Both the position numbers and the translations under genes were made by a program. Below are positions 17,378 to 26,988 of a stretch of 64,000 nucleotides of DNA, piece by piece. Positions within the stretch are counted from its first letter, which is position 1. Each line of letters starts with the position of its first letter. This DNA is from Thauera carbonicopians (GTDB lineage Bacteria > Pseudomonadota > Gammaproteobacteria > Burkholderiales > Rhodocyclaceae). The notes under the pieces were generated by a model. That model was not told where the DNA came from and searched no databases. It saw nothing but the letters and a program-made list of their open reading frames with translations. The stretch lies in contig NZ_JANUXN010000011.1 in the NCBI RefSeq assembly GCF_025699485.1, positions 1 through 64,000 on the forward strand. The letters run 5' to 3'.

Positions 17378-18298
17378 TCAGACGTAAGCGAGCCAGCGCT
17401 CGTATTCCGGCGCGCGGCCATTGACGATGTCGAAGAAGCGGGCCTGCAGCTTGGTCGTGACCGGGCCGCGCTTGCCTTCGCCGATGATGCGGTCGTCGAG
17501 CTCGCGGATCGGCGTGACTTCGGCCGCGGTGCCGGTGAAGAAGGCTTCGTCGGCGAGGTAGACGTCGTCGCGGGTCAGGCGCTTGGAGCTGAACTCGTAG
17601 CCGAATTCGCGCGCGACGGTGATGATCGAGTCGCGGGTGATGCCGGTCAGCGCCGAGGCGATCTCGGGTTCGTAGATCTTGCCGTCCTTGACGATGAACA
17701 GGTTCTCGCCCGCGCCTTCGGCGACGAAGCCCTGGTTGTCCAGCAGCAGCGCCTCGTCGTAGCCCATCTTGGTGACTTCGAGGTTGGCGAGAATGGAGTT
17801 GGGGTAGGTGCCGGCGAGCTTGGCGCGCGGCATCGTCGAGTTGACGTGGTGGCGGGTGTAGGACGAGGTCTTGACGCGGATGCCCTTCTCCAGGCCGTCC
17901 TCGCCGAGGTAGGCGCCCCACGGCCAGGCGGCGATGGCGACGTGCACGGTCGAGCCGCGGGTGGAGATGCCCATCTTTTCCGAGCCGTAGAAGGCCAGCG
18001 GGCGCAGGTAGCAGGATTCGAGCTTGTTGGCGCGCACGACCTCCTTCTGCGCTTCCATGAGTTCATCCTTGGAGTAGGGGATGTCCATCATGTAGATCTT
18101 GGCGGAATTGATCAGGCGCTGGGTGTGCTCGGCGAGGCGGAAGATGGCCGTGCCCTTGGCGGTGTTGTATGCGCGGACACCTTCGAAGACGGCCAGACCG
18201 TAGTGCAGGGAATGGGTCAGCACGTGCGTGGTCGCTTCGCGCCACGGAACGAGCTTGCCGTCTTGCCAGATGAAACCGTCGCGATCAGCCATGGACAT
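17378..18298 (-). CDS. ilvE: branched-chain amino acid aminotransferase
   Basis: 306 residues from the ATG at 18298, which has the ribosome site AGGTGGAG; a GTG at 18313 lies inside that site and is rejected. It is a fold-type IV PLP enzyme that transfers amino groups between glutamate and the 2-oxo acids of Val, Leu and Ile. Seen: HSLHYGLAVFEGVRAY, the PLP lysine in the region around MPRAKLAGTYPNS, EGAGENLFIVKDG, and the phosphate-binding GITRDSI. Length and motifs are those of IlvE rather than D-amino-acid transaminase. Confidence 0.93.
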   Translation of the reverse strand: MSMADRDGFIWQDGKLVPWREATTHVLTHSLHYGLAVFEGVRAYNTAKGTAIFRLAEHTQRLINSAKIYMMDIPYSKDELMEAQKEVVRANKLESCYLRPLAFYGSEKMGISTRGSTVHVAIAAWPWGAYLGEDGLEKGIRVKTSSYTRHHVNSTMPRAKLAGTYPNSILANLEVTKMGYDEALLLDNQGFVAEGAGENLFIVKDGKIYEPEIASALTGITRDSIITVAREFGYEFSSKRLTRDDVYLADEAFFTGTAAEVTPIRELDDRIIGEGKRGPVTTKLQARFFDIVNGRAPEYERWLAYV

Positions 18299-18479
18299 GA
18301 TTGGGTTCTCCACCTCAGGAAAGTTGATTCGGCAGCCCGCGTCCGGCGGGCGGAACCCGTGGATTCTAGCGCAAAGGCAGGGCCTGCGAACGCCACTTTA
18401 TGCGGGTGAAAGCCTTGCGGCGGTGGGGAAAGCTGCCGGCGCGCGCTAGAATGCCGGCCTGTCGTCGAAGGAGCTGGCC

Positions 18480-18932
18480 TTGATCGATCGCGAGTGGAAA
18501 CCCAATGTCACCGTCGCCGCCGTCATCGAGCGGGACGGCCGCTTTCTGCTGGTCGAGGAACATACGCCCGACGGACTGCGTTTCAACCAGCCCGCGGGCC
18601 ATCTGGAGCGCGGCGAATCGCTGCTGGAGGCGGTGGCGCGCGAGGCGCTGGAAGAGACCGCGCACCGTTTCGTGCCCGAGTACCTGGTCGGCATCTACCA
18701 ATGGACGCGGCCGCAGGGCGATGTCACCTATCTGCGCTTCGCCTACGGCGGCCGGCTGGAGGGCGAGGAGGCCGGGCGCAGCCTCGACGACGGCATCGTG
18801 CGCGCGGTGTGGATGACGATCGACGAGGTGCGCGCCACCGCCGGCCGCCATCGCAGCCCGCTGCTCCTGCAGTGCATCGAGGACTGGCTGGCGGGGCAGC
18901 GCCACCCGCTGTCCTTGCTGCGGCACTACTGA
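18480..18932 (+). CDS. nudJ: NUDIX hydrolase, NudJ-like
   Basis: 150 residues, TTG start with AAGGAG eight bases upstream. The NUDIX box runs G40 to about 62 (GHLERGESLL then REALEETAH); the final consensus Gly is replaced by Ala/His, as in NudJ. NudJ hydrolyses nucleoside di/triphosphates, including HMP-PP in Escherichia coli. It is upstream of mnmA with one gene between, matching the common nudJ-mnmA neighbourhood. Confidence 0.88.
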   Translation: MIDREWKPNVTVAAVIERDGRFLLVEEHTPDGLRFNQPAGHLERGESLLEAVAREALEETAHRFVPEYLVGIYQWTRPQGDVTYLRFAYGGRLEGEEAGRSLDDGIVRAVWMTIDEVRATAGRHRSPLLLQCIEDWLAGQRHPLSLLRHY

Positions 18933-18943
18933 TCCGGCGGAGC

Positions 18944-19618
18944 ATGCACGGCATCTGCCTGGCGATCCTGCTGGCTGTCGCGGGCCTGGTGCAGGCCGCG
19001 ACGGGCGCGCAGGCAGCGGACGCGGAAGTCGGCATCTGCTACGGCTACGGCTGTGCGCGCGAGGGTGTGGCGCGCTACGGCGCGGCCGAGCTGGCGAATC
19101 TGGCCGCGCGGCTGGACATGGCGCGGAGCGCGGCGGAGGAGCGCGCCCTGCTCGGCGAGGCGGTGGGCCGGCTGTATCGCGTGGCCGGCCGGCAGTTGCC
19201 GGTGGGCGCGGATCGCGGCGGCAATTATCTCGATGGCGGCGTCGAAGGCCGCATGGACTGCATCGATCATTCGACTTCGACGACCCGCCTGCTGAAGCTG
19301 CTGGAGTCGCGCGCTGCGCTGCGCTTTCACCGGGTGCTCGAGCCCGAGCGGCGCTCCTGGCTGATCTTCCAGCATTTCAGTGCGGTGATCGAGGAACTGA
19401 CACCGGCGGAGCGCATCGAGCGGCTGCCGCCGGGTTCGGCGCTGGCGCGCTGCAACTGCACGGAAGATGGGATGATCGTCGAAGGCCCGGACGGTGCCGA
19501 AGCGCCCAGTCCGGGCGAACGTTATGCGGTCGACAGCTGGTTCGTCGACAATGGCGAGCCGGCGGTGGTGCTGCCGCTTGCCGAATGGCTCAATGGAGGT
19601 GGACCGAATGTCCAGTAA
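18944..19618 (+). CDS. exported conserved protein, unknown function
   Basis: 224 residues. A signal peptide (about 1-26) ends AQAADA. The mature part has six Cys, including CYGYGC shortly after the signal and CNCTEDG near 170, so disulfides are likely in the periplasm. It also has [19 protein letters not shown] (about 89-107). It begins 12 bases after nudJ and its end overlaps mnmA by 11 bases, so the three are translationally close. I do not recognise a function; no catalytic motif is evident. Confidence 0.75.
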   Translation: MHGICLAILLAVAGLVQAATGAQAADAEVGICYGYGCAREGVARYGAAELANLAARLDMARSAAEERALLGEAVGRLYRVAGRQLPVGADRGGNYLDGGVEGRMDCIDHSTSTTRLLKLLESRAALRFHRVLEPERRSWLIFQHFSAVIEELTPAERIERLPPGSALARCNCTEDGMIVEGPDGAEAPSPGERYAVDSWFVDNGEPAVVLPLAEWLNGGGPNVQ

Positions 19619-20732
19619 GCAGGATGGAAACGGCATGAAAGTGGTCGTCGGCATGTCCGGCGGCGTGGATTCGTCGGTGACGGCGCTGTTGCTTAAGCAG
19701 CAGGGCTACGAGGTGACCGGCCTGTTCATGAAGAACTGGGAGGACGACGACGATTCCGACTACTGTTCGACGCGGCAGGATCTCGTCGATGTGGCTTCGG
19801 TCTGCGACGTGATCGGCATCGATCTGGAAGTCGTCAACTTCAGCGCCGAATACAAGGACCGGGTGTTCGCCGACTTCCTGCGCGAATACGAGGCCGGGCG
19901 CACGCCGAATCCGGACGTGCTGTGCAACTCCGAGATCAAGTTCCGCTGCTTCCTCGACCACGCCATGCAGCTGGGCGCCGAGCGCATCGCCACCGGCCAC
20001 TATGCCCAGGTGCGCGAATGGAACAACGACGGCCGCAGGGAATACCAGTTGCTGAAGGCCGAGGACGGCACCAAGGACCAGAGCTATTTCCTCTATCGCC
20101 TGAACCAGCAGCAACTGGCGAGGACCCTGTTCCCGCTCGGCACCCTGTACAAGCGCGAAGTGCGCCGCATCGCCGAGCAGGCGGGTCTGCACGTCGCCGC
20201 CAAGAAGGACTCGACCGGCATCTGCTTCATCGGCGAGCGGCCCTTCCGCGAGTTCCTGATGCGCTACCTGCCGACACAGCCGGGCGAGATCCGCTCGCTC
20301 GACGACGAGCGCGTGCTGGGCGAGCACCAGGGCCTGATGTACCACACCATCGGCCAGCGCAAGGGGCTGCACATCGGCGGCATCAAGGGCAACCAGGACG
20401 AGGCCGGCGAGCACGAGGCCTGGTACGTGGCGAAGAAGGACGTGAAGGCCAACGTGCTGTACGTGGTGCAGGGGCATGAGCACCCGGCGCTGCTGCGCGA
20501 CCGCCTGGTGGCGACCGATCTCAACTGGATCGCCGGCCGCGATCCGCACACCAACTGGGTGTATACCGCCAAGCCGCGCTACCGTACGCCCGACATGCCG
20601 TGCGAGATCGACCGCATCGCCGACGGGCGCGCCGAGATCGCCTTCGCCCAGCCGCAGTGGGCGCTGACGCCGGGACAGAGCGTGGTGGTCTACGAATCCA
20701 AGGTCTGTCTCGGCGGCGGCATCATCGTCTGA
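19608..20732 (+). CDS. mnmA: tRNA-specific 2-thiouridylase
   Basis: 374 residues from the ATG at 19608 (GGAGGT eight bases upstream; overlaps the previous gene). MnmA adds sulfur to U34 of tRNA Lys, Glu and Gln. Seen: PP-loop GMSGGVDSS at 15-23, catalytic Cys106 in [27 protein letters not shown], and the second Cys in [12 protein letters not shown]. Length and motifs are complete. Confidence 0.96.
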   Translation: MSSKQDGNGMKVVVGMSGGVDSSVTALLLKQQGYEVTGLFMKNWEDDDDSDYCSTRQDLVDVASVCDVIGIDLEVVNFSAEYKDRVFADFLREYEAGRTPNPDVLCNSEIKFRCFLDHAMQLGAERIATGHYAQVREWNNDGRREYQLLKAEDGTKDQSYFLYRLNQQQLARTLFPLGTLYKREVRRIAEQAGLHVAAKKDSTGICFIGERPFREFLMRYLPTQPGEIRSLDDERVLGEHQGLMYHTIGQRKGLHIGGIKGNQDEAGEHEAWYVAKKDVKANVLYVVQGHEHPALLRDRLVATDLNWIAGRDPHTNWVYTAKPRYRTPDMPCEIDRIADGRAEIAFAQPQWALTPGQSVVVYESKVCLGGGIIV

Positions 20733-20744
20733 CGCCGGCTGCGC

Positions 20745-21683
20745 TCAACAGGACATCGGCCCGGCCAGCCGCGGCCGGCCCCGCTGGTGCGCCCTTGCGG
20801 CGAAGGCTTCGCAGCGTTCGATGAATTCGCGTGTGCTCTTGGGCATCGGCACGCGCGCGCGGGTGATGTAGGTGACGAGGTCGCGGCCTTGCAGCAGCAG
20901 GCCGTGTCCGTCGGTGGCCAGTTGCCGCTCGGCAGCGCTGATACCGTGCGACAGCCGTGGTGCGAAGGCGGCGAGTTCTTCGGAGGCGACGACGAAATCC
21001 GCCCACACATCGAAGATGTCCGGATCGGTGCGAAGCGTCTCGCACTTGATCTTCGCCGCTTCCGCAAAGCGGGCGATCGCGGGCTGGATGCCTTCGTACA
21101 GCGGCGTGGCCGAAAGAGTGGCCGTCATCGTCTCGGCCAGGCGATCGATGTCGCGCAGCGTTTGCGCGATCTTGATGACGCGGCTGTCGTAGAAGGCTTC
21201 GACCGGAATCGAGAAGGCGCGGAAAGGCTCGCCCCACAGTTCGTCGATGCCTTCCTCGCCGCTGCGATGCAGCACCAGCTTGCCCAGGCTCAGCGCCTCC
21301 TGCAGGCAGAAGCCGCATTCGCGCATCAGCGCGTTGTCGGTCTCGATCTCGATGCCCAACTCCTGCAGCTCGACCAGTTTGGTAAAGATGTCGGTGGCGC
21401 GGTTGAACAGCGCGCCGGCGAGCATCGCGCCCTTGACCCGCTTGCGCGCCGGGTCCTGCTCGGCTTCATAGGCCCTGCGGGCATCGTTCAGGCGCTTGCC
21501 GGGGATGTTGATGCCGTGCTCGACGTGGTTGAACAGCCTGCGCGTCAGCGCCTGGATGAGCTGCTTCTTGGCCTTCAGTGAATTGGCGGGCGGATCGTAG
21601 ACCTTGATCCAGTAGCCGTCACAGAAGATGCGGCGGACACCGTCGATGAGGGCGATGGTGCCGTTTTCGGTAGGAGCGCTCAT
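20745..21683 (-). CDS. conserved hypothetical protein
   Basis: 312 residues, no signal peptide and no membrane segment. It is mostly helical, with basic patches such as SLKAKKQLIQALTRRLFNHVEH (about 32-53, partly quoted) and KRVKGAM. Two Cys lie near ECGFCLQEALSLGK. It converges on mnmA (12-bp gap). I do not recognise the family. Codon use fits the host, so it is not recent foreign DNA. Confidence 0.7.
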   Translation of the reverse strand: MSAPTENGTIALIDGVRRIFCDGYWIKVYDPPANSLKAKKQLIQALTRRLFNHVEHGINIPGKRLNDARRAYEAEQDPARKRVKGAMLAGALFNRATDIFTKLVELQELGIEIETDNALMRECGFCLQEALSLGKLVLHRSGEEGIDELWGEPFRAFSIPVEAFYDSRVIKIAQTLRDIDRLAETMTATLSATPLYEGIQPAIARFAEAAKIKCETLRTDPDIFDVWADFVVASEELAAFAPRLSHGISAAERQLATDGHGLLLQGRDLVTYITRARVPMPKSTREFIERCEAFAARAHQRGRPRLAGPMSC

Positions 21684-21843
21684 GACCAGCCCGGCCTTTT
21701 GGCTTGCGAATGGAAAAACACGGCCTGCCGGGACGGGGTGCCGTCCGGGCAGGATGCGCAGTCTTGCGCAATGTGCTGCAAAGCACAAGCCTTGCCGCCG
21801 TGCGATGTGCTCGAACAGGGCGGTGGACCGGTCCGGACAGGCG

Positions 21844-22296
21844 TCAGATGAGGTCGGCCGGGATGACCGCGCGCAGCACGGTCTGGGTCTCGTTTTCGCG
21901 CACGCGGTTGGTGAACCACCACAGTGCGCCTTTCTTGATCGTCCAGTCGGCTTCCTGGCCCGACAGCAGCAAGGCGGCGAGGCGGCCGAGCGCAGGCTGG
22001 TGGCCGACGACCAGGGCGGCGCCGCTGGAGTCCGGCCAGCCGGTGGCGGCGAGGATGTCGGCGACGTTGCCGTCCGGCCCGAGGCCGTTGACGATCTCGA
22101 AGTCGTCGGCAAAGGCGCTGGCGGTCTGGCGGGTGCGTACGGTCGGGCTCACCAGTACGCGCATGCGCTTGGGGTGGTTCTTTGCCAGCCATGCCGCCAT
22201 GCGGCGGGCCTGCTTGTGGCCGCGCTGGGTCAGCTCTCGCGTGTGGTCGGGCGTGCCGTCGGCCGCTTCGGCGTGGCGCCAGAGCAGGAGGTCCAT
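21844..22296 (-). CDS. sixA: phosphohistidine phosphatase SixA
   Basis: 150 residues from the ATG at 22296, with GGAGAA just upstream. It is a histidine-phosphatase-superfamily member with catalytic His8 in LLLWRHAEA and the second His in VVGHQPALG. The compact size is that of SixA, which dephosphorylates phospho-His on phosphotransfer proteins (ArcB, and PtsN-type systems in Escherichia coli). It follows the CYTH-CHAD gene on the same strand. Confidence 0.9.
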   Translation of the reverse strand: MDLLLWRHAEAADGTPDHTRELTQRGHKQARRMAAWLAKNHPKRMRVLVSPTVRTRQTASAFADDFEIVNGLGPDGNVADILAATGWPDSSGAALVVGHQPALGRLAALLLSGQEADWTIKKGALWWFTNRVRENETQTVLRAVIPADLI

Positions 22297-22430
22297 TTGC
22301 TTCTCCATCGGATCGGGGGCCTGCATGATGTCCTCGTTCTGTTGCAGGCCGATGACACGGTCCGGCGTCCCGGCGGCCTGGCGGCACATCGTTTCGGCGG
22401 CTTCGCGATCCGGCAGGCCGTCTGCGCCGC

Positions 22431-23972
22431 CTACCACGGCGTCTTGCCCCGCAGCACGGGCTCGACGGCATGCAGCACGCCGCGCCGCAAGCCGGCGTAA
22501 TGCGGCGCATGCCAGCCCAGCACGAAGGCGACGGCGGCCTGCAGCGGAGCGTCGGCCGCGGCCCAGCCGAGCAGGCGCATGCGGGCGATGTCGACGTCCT
22601 GCAGGAAACCCAGTGTGCCCAGTGCTTCGACCAGGTTTGCACGGTAGCGTGCGACCGCCTTGGCGGGGAACAGGGGGGCGAAGAACTCGATCCCGTAGCG
22701 CAGTTGCTTGAGGCCGATGCGCAGCATGTGCAGCTGGGTGGGTTCGAGCGTCGATGCTGCTTCGAACTGGCGGCGTGCCCGCTTGCGCAGGCGCGCCAGG
22801 CGCAGGCGGACGAAGGTTCGCAGGTCGGCGGCGTCGACCAGGTTGTTGCCCTGCAGGCGCAGCAGTTCGGCGCTGAGTTCGAGCAGCAGGCGGCCCTGTG
22901 TGGCCATGTCGAGCGCCTGTTCCGCAGTTTGGTAGGCCGTGTCGCGGGCCTGGGCGGCGGTCTGCAGCAGGCTGGCCATCGATGCCTCGTCGGCCAGGCC
23001 TTCCGGCGTGACCGGTGCGAGCAGTTCGCCGTGGAGGACGTCGAGGTCGCGCGCATCGCCGAAGCGCCTGGCATTTTCGCGCAGGCGGGCGTTCCACTGG
23101 CCGGCGAATTCGGCCGGCAGGGCCGGAGCGAACAGCTTCAGCAGCGCGCGCAAGCGGCGCTGGGCGACACGGAGCTGGTGGATGAAGTCGGCGTGGGCGG
23201 TGTCCGCAGCGCCGGCCGCGGCGACATCCGGCAGCAGGGCCGCGGCATTGGCCTGCCATTGGCGCACGCAGCCGAAAGCCAGGCGGCGGAAGGCGTCCAC
23301 CACGTTGTCGCCGGGCTGGAGGTCGGAAGCCTCGGCCCGTGCCGCGCCGAGTGGGGTGCCGAGGAACAGGCGGTAGCCGCGCTCGGCCTTGGAAACGTCG
23401 GCGGGCATCAGCGGCAGGGTCTGCGCCAGTTCGCAGGCCAGCGCGAACAGGTCGTCGGCCTGGCCGCGTTCCAGTTCTAGCTCCAGTTCGCAGATCGGCG
23501 CCTGGCGCTGGATGCCTGCGGGCGTGGTCACGAGAACTTCGCCGGTGTCGATCATCAACAGGATGCTGGTGCCTTCGCGCGGGCTCAGGCGGCGCGTCTC
23601 GCGGCGGAAGCGAGTGGTGAACACCGGCACCAGCGCGCCGGCATGGCGGTTCAGCAGTTTCGCGGCGTCCGGAGCATCGACCTGCGAGAAGTCGAAGCTG
23701 CCCGAGTAGGGCTGCTCCCATTCGGGGCGCTGCGACAGGCCGCCGCTCGACACCGCGGCGCATTTCACCGTCTGCAGCCAGTTGCGGCCCTGGCGGCGGG
23801 TACGCACGGCGACCTTGTGCGCCTTGAGCTGCAGCCGCGGGGTGTCGTAGTAGGTGTTGTCCAGGGTCACGGTGTTGCCGAGCTTCTCCGCGCCGGCGAC
23901 CAGCGGATGGCGGCGCAGCGCGGCGAGGGCGCGCTTCGGCAAGGCAAGTTTCAGCTCGATTTCCTGGCTCAT
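22431..23972 (-). CDS. CYTH and CHAD domain protein (triphosphate-tunnel family)
   Basis: 513 residues from the ATG MSQEIELKL. The CYTH domain (about 1-205) has the EIELK signature at 4-8 and alternating Arg/Glu strands (VAVRTRRQG, CELELELERG) forming the triphosphate tunnel. The CHAD domain (about 220-505) has conserved His/Arg helices such as FIHQLRVAQRRLRALLKLF and MLRIGLKQLRYGIEFF. CYTH proteins hydrolyse tripolyphosphate and CHAD binds polyphosphate granules. Pairing with sixA suggests a phosphate-related role. It is a YgiF relative with a fused CHAD. Confidence 0.9.
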   Translation of the reverse strand: MSQEIELKLALPKRALAALRRHPLVAGAEKLGNTVTLDNTYYDTPRLQLKAHKVAVRTRRQGRNWLQTVKCAAVSSGGLSQRPEWEQPYSGSFDFSQVDAPDAAKLLNRHAGALVPVFTTRFRRETRRLSPREGTSILLMIDTGEVLVTTPAGIQRQAPICELELELERGQADDLFALACELAQTLPLMPADVSKAERGYRLFLGTPLGAARAEASDLQPGDNVVDAFRRLAFGCVRQWQANAAALLPDVAAAGAADTAHADFIHQLRVAQRRLRALLKLFAPALPAEFAGQWNARLRENARRFGDARDLDVLHGELLAPVTPEGLADEASMASLLQTAAQARDTAYQTAEQALDMATQGRLLLELSAELLRLQGNNLVDAADLRTFVRLRLARLRKRARRQFEAASTLEPTQLHMLRIGLKQLRYGIEFFAPLFPAKAVARYRANLVEALGTLGFLQDVDIARMRLLGWAAADAPLQAAVAFVLGWHAPHYAGLRRGVLHAVEPVLRGKTPW

Positions 23973-24065
23973 GGTGCTTTGTTCGGATGCAGACGTCCGG
24001 ATTCTAGTCATCCGCCCGGAGGGCGTCATGCATGCTTCGATGACGTTTATGTTTCAAGTCGTTCG

Positions 24066-26771
24066 TCATTCACCGAAGACGTGCCGCCACAGCGTGACCA
24101 CTGGCGTGCGCGCGGCCTCGGCCTCGCCGGGCGGAACGCGCGAGGGCAGTTCGTTGAGCCGCTGGCGATGCTGCAGGCGGCGCAGTTCGCGGTAGCTGTC
24201 GGCGCAGGCGGCGGCGAGTTCGGCCGGGATCAGGCCGAGCTCGCCGGCGATGCGCAGCAGCGCGATGTTGCCGAGGTTGCCGGTGAGCCGGGGGTGGGCA
24301 TGGGAATGGCCCAGCACCAGGTACTGGATCAGGAATTCGACGTCGATCAGGCCGCCGCGGTCGTGCTTGAGGTCGAAGCGTTCGGGGTCCTTGCCGGCGT
24401 GGGCGTCGCGCATCTTGTGGCGCATCGCCAGCACTTCGGCGCGCAGCGTGTCGAGTTCGCGCGGCAGGCGCAGCACTTCGTCGCGGATGCGCTCGAAGGT
24501 TTCGCCGATGCGGCGGTCGCCGGCGGAGAAGCGGGCACGGGTCAGCGCCTGGTGTTCCCACACCCAGGCCGATTCGAGCTGGTACTTGCGGAAGGCTTCG
24601 AGCGACACCGCGATCATGCCGGACTCGCCGTTGGGGCGCAGGCGCAGGTCGGTTTCGAACAGCAGGCCCGCGGCGGTCCGGCTCGACAGCCAGGTGTTGG
24701 TGCGCTGGGCGAGCCGGGTGTAGACCTCGGCGGCTTCGAGCGCGTCGTCGTCGTAGAGGAAGACGATGTCGAGGTCGGAGGCGTAGCCCAGTTCCTTGCC
24801 GCCGAGCTTGCCGTAGCTGATGACGGCGAAGGCCGGCTGCTCGCGGTGGCGGATCTTGATCCGGCTCCAGCAGCGCGGCAGCGTCAGGTCGAGCATGATG
24901 TCGGCCAGTTCGGACAGGTGGTCGGCGAGCTTCTCCACCGTCAGCAGGCCGGCGATGTCCTGCGTCAGCAGGCGGAAGATCTGGGCGTGGTGCTGTTCGC
25001 GCATCACGTCCATCTGCCGCTCCATGTCGGGTTCCAGCGCTTCCAGTTCGGTATCCAGGCTGGTACGGAAGGCCTGCCAGTCCGGCGTCGCTTCCAGGCT
25101 GCGGGTGTCGAGCATTTCGTCGAGCAGGATGGGGTGGCGCGTCAGGTACTGCGCGGCCCAGCGCGACGCGCTCATCAGGTCGGCGACGCGGCGCAGTGCC
25201 TGCGGGTATTGTTGTAGCAGCGCGAGGTAGGCGCCGCGGCGGCCGATGGCTTCCATCAGGTCGAGGCAGCGGGCGAGCGTGTCGTCCGGCCCGGGGGTGG
25301 CCGCGGCCGCTTCGAGGATGCGCGGAATCAGCGCGTCGAAGCGGCTCTTGATGTTGTTCGGCAACTGGCGGTAGCGCGGGCTGGCGTGGATCGAGGCCAG
25401 GCGTTCGGCAGCTTCGCGCGGTCGGCGGTAGCCCAGCTCGCCCAGTTCCGGGACGACGCTGTCCACGTCCTCGGCGCCGGCCCAGGCGGCGTCCAGGCTG
25501 TGGTCCTCGTCGGAAGGATCGCCGAACACGCTGTCGAAATGCCGGCTGACCGCCGCGCGGTGGGCGTCGAGCGCCGTCAGCAGGGCCCCATGGTCGGCGA
25601 AGCCCATCGCCTGCGCGATCAGCGCCTGGTCGTCCTCGCTGGCGGGCAGGTCGTGGGTCTGGGCGTCGTCGAGGTATTGCAGGCGATGCTCCAGCCGGCG
25701 CAGGAAGACGTAGGCGGCCGTCAGCTCGGCCACCGCTTCGGCCGCCAGGATGCCGCGTTCGGCCAGTTGCGCCAGCACGCCCAGGGTCGGGCGGATCTGC
25801 AGCGCGGTGTCGCGGCCGCCGCGGATGAGTTGGAACACCTGGGCGATGAACTCGATCTCGCGGATGCCGCCGGGGCCGAGCTTGACGTTGTTGGCACGGT
25901 CGCGGCGGGCGACTTCGCGCCGGATCTGCGCGTGCAGCTCGCGCATGGCGTTGATGGCGCCGAAGTCGAGGTATTTGCGGAACACGAAGGGGCGGGCGAT
26001 GTTGCTCAGCTCGGTCCAGCGCTCGCCCAGCATCACCCGCGCCTTGATCCAGGCGTAGCGTTCCCATTCGCGCCCCTGGGTGACGAAGTAGTTCTCCAGC
26101 ATGTCGAAGCTGCAGACCAGCGGGCCCGAGTCGCCGTTGGGGCGCAGCCGCATGTCGACGCGGAACACCTGGCCGTGCTCGGTGATCTCGGCCAGCGCCT
26201 TGATCAACTGCTTGCCCAGGCGCTCGAAGAACTCGTAGTTGCTGATGACCTTGGTGCCGCCGGTGTCGCCGTCCTCGGGGTAGATGAAGATCAGGTCGAT
26301 GTCCGAGGACACGTTCAGTTCGCGGCCGCCGAGCTTGCCCATGCCGATCACCAGCAGTTCCTGCTCCCAGCCGGTGGGCGACAGCGGCTGGCCGTAGCGT
26401 TCGACCAGCGCGGCGCGCAGTACGTCGTGGGCATGGCGCACGGCGACTTCGGCCAGCGCCGTCATGGTTTCGGTGACTTCGGCCAGCGGCGCGCCGCAGC
26501 ACAGGTCGCGCACGATCAGGTGGCACAGCACCCAGATGCGGAGCTGGCGCAGGGTGGGGCGCAACGCGCTGTCGGGATCGCCGAAGACCGCTTCGCGGGC
26601 GGCGATGAAGGCCTCCATGCGGCGTGCGTCGATCGGGCCGCCGATGCTGGCTGCCAGCGCCTCGCCCAGCCAGGGCTGGCTGTCCAGCATGCGGCCGAGG
26701 TAGCGGGAGAAGCGGCGGGCATCGTGCACCGCCTGTGGCAGTGCCGGCAGGGCGTCGGGGGAGGCGGACAT
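24066..26771 (-). CDS. glnE: glutamine synthetase adenylyltransferase/adenylyl-removing enzyme
   Basis: 901 residues. Two nucleotidyltransferase modules are visible: GKLGGRELNVSSDIDLIF at 145-162 (deadenylylating half) and GKLGGKELGYASDLDIVF in the C-terminal half (adenylylating). Each is followed by its MRLRPNGDSG / LRLRPNGESG block. GlnE controls glutamine synthetase in response to PII. It is divergent from yhdP over 217 bp with no strong promoter visible. Complete and of normal length. Confidence 0.96.
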   Translation of the reverse strand: MSASPDALPALPQAVHDARRFSRYLGRMLDSQPWLGEALAASIGGPIDARRMEAFIAAREAVFGDPDSALRPTLRQLRIWVLCHLIVRDLCCGAPLAEVTETMTALAEVAVRHAHDVLRAALVERYGQPLSPTGWEQELLVIGMGKLGGRELNVSSDIDLIFIYPEDGDTGGTKVISNYEFFERLGKQLIKALAEITEHGQVFRVDMRLRPNGDSGPLVCSFDMLENYFVTQGREWERYAWIKARVMLGERWTELSNIARPFVFRKYLDFGAINAMRELHAQIRREVARRDRANNVKLGPGGIREIEFIAQVFQLIRGGRDTALQIRPTLGVLAQLAERGILAAEAVAELTAAYVFLRRLEHRLQYLDDAQTHDLPASEDDQALIAQAMGFADHGALLTALDAHRAAVSRHFDSVFGDPSDEDHSLDAAWAGAEDVDSVVPELGELGYRRPREAAERLASIHASPRYRQLPNNIKSRFDALIPRILEAAAATPGPDDTLARCLDLMEAIGRRGAYLALLQQYPQALRRVADLMSASRWAAQYLTRHPILLDEMLDTRSLEATPDWQAFRTSLDTELEALEPDMERQMDVMREQHHAQIFRLLTQDIAGLLTVEKLADHLSELADIMLDLTLPRCWSRIKIRHREQPAFAVISYGKLGGKELGYASDLDIVFLYDDDALEAAEVYTRLAQRTNTWLSSRTAAGLLFETDLRLRPNGESGMIAVSLEAFRKYQLESAWVWEHQALTRARFSAGDRRIGETFERIRDEVLRLPRELDTLRAEVLAMRHKMRDAHAGKDPERFDLKHDRGGLIDVEFLIQYLVLGHSHAHPRLTGNLGNIALLRIAGELGLIPAELAAACADSYRELRRLQHRQRLNELPSRVPPGEAEAARTPVVTLWRHVFGE

Positions 26772-26988
26772 GGCGGTTCCGGTGCCTTGGTCTGATCGTT
26801 GATAGAATGTCGGCCCCGCGGCGAATGGCGCTGGCGGGCGCCGGCTGCGCGAGCATGCGTAGTGTATCCGGGCGCCGCCGTCTCCGTGCGTGCCGACGGG
26901 TGCCCGGGAGCGGGGCTGCGCGTGATCCTGCGTGCTGCGGCCGTCCGTTCTTCCCGAATTTCGGCTCGGCAAGCCGCTGCGATGCTGC

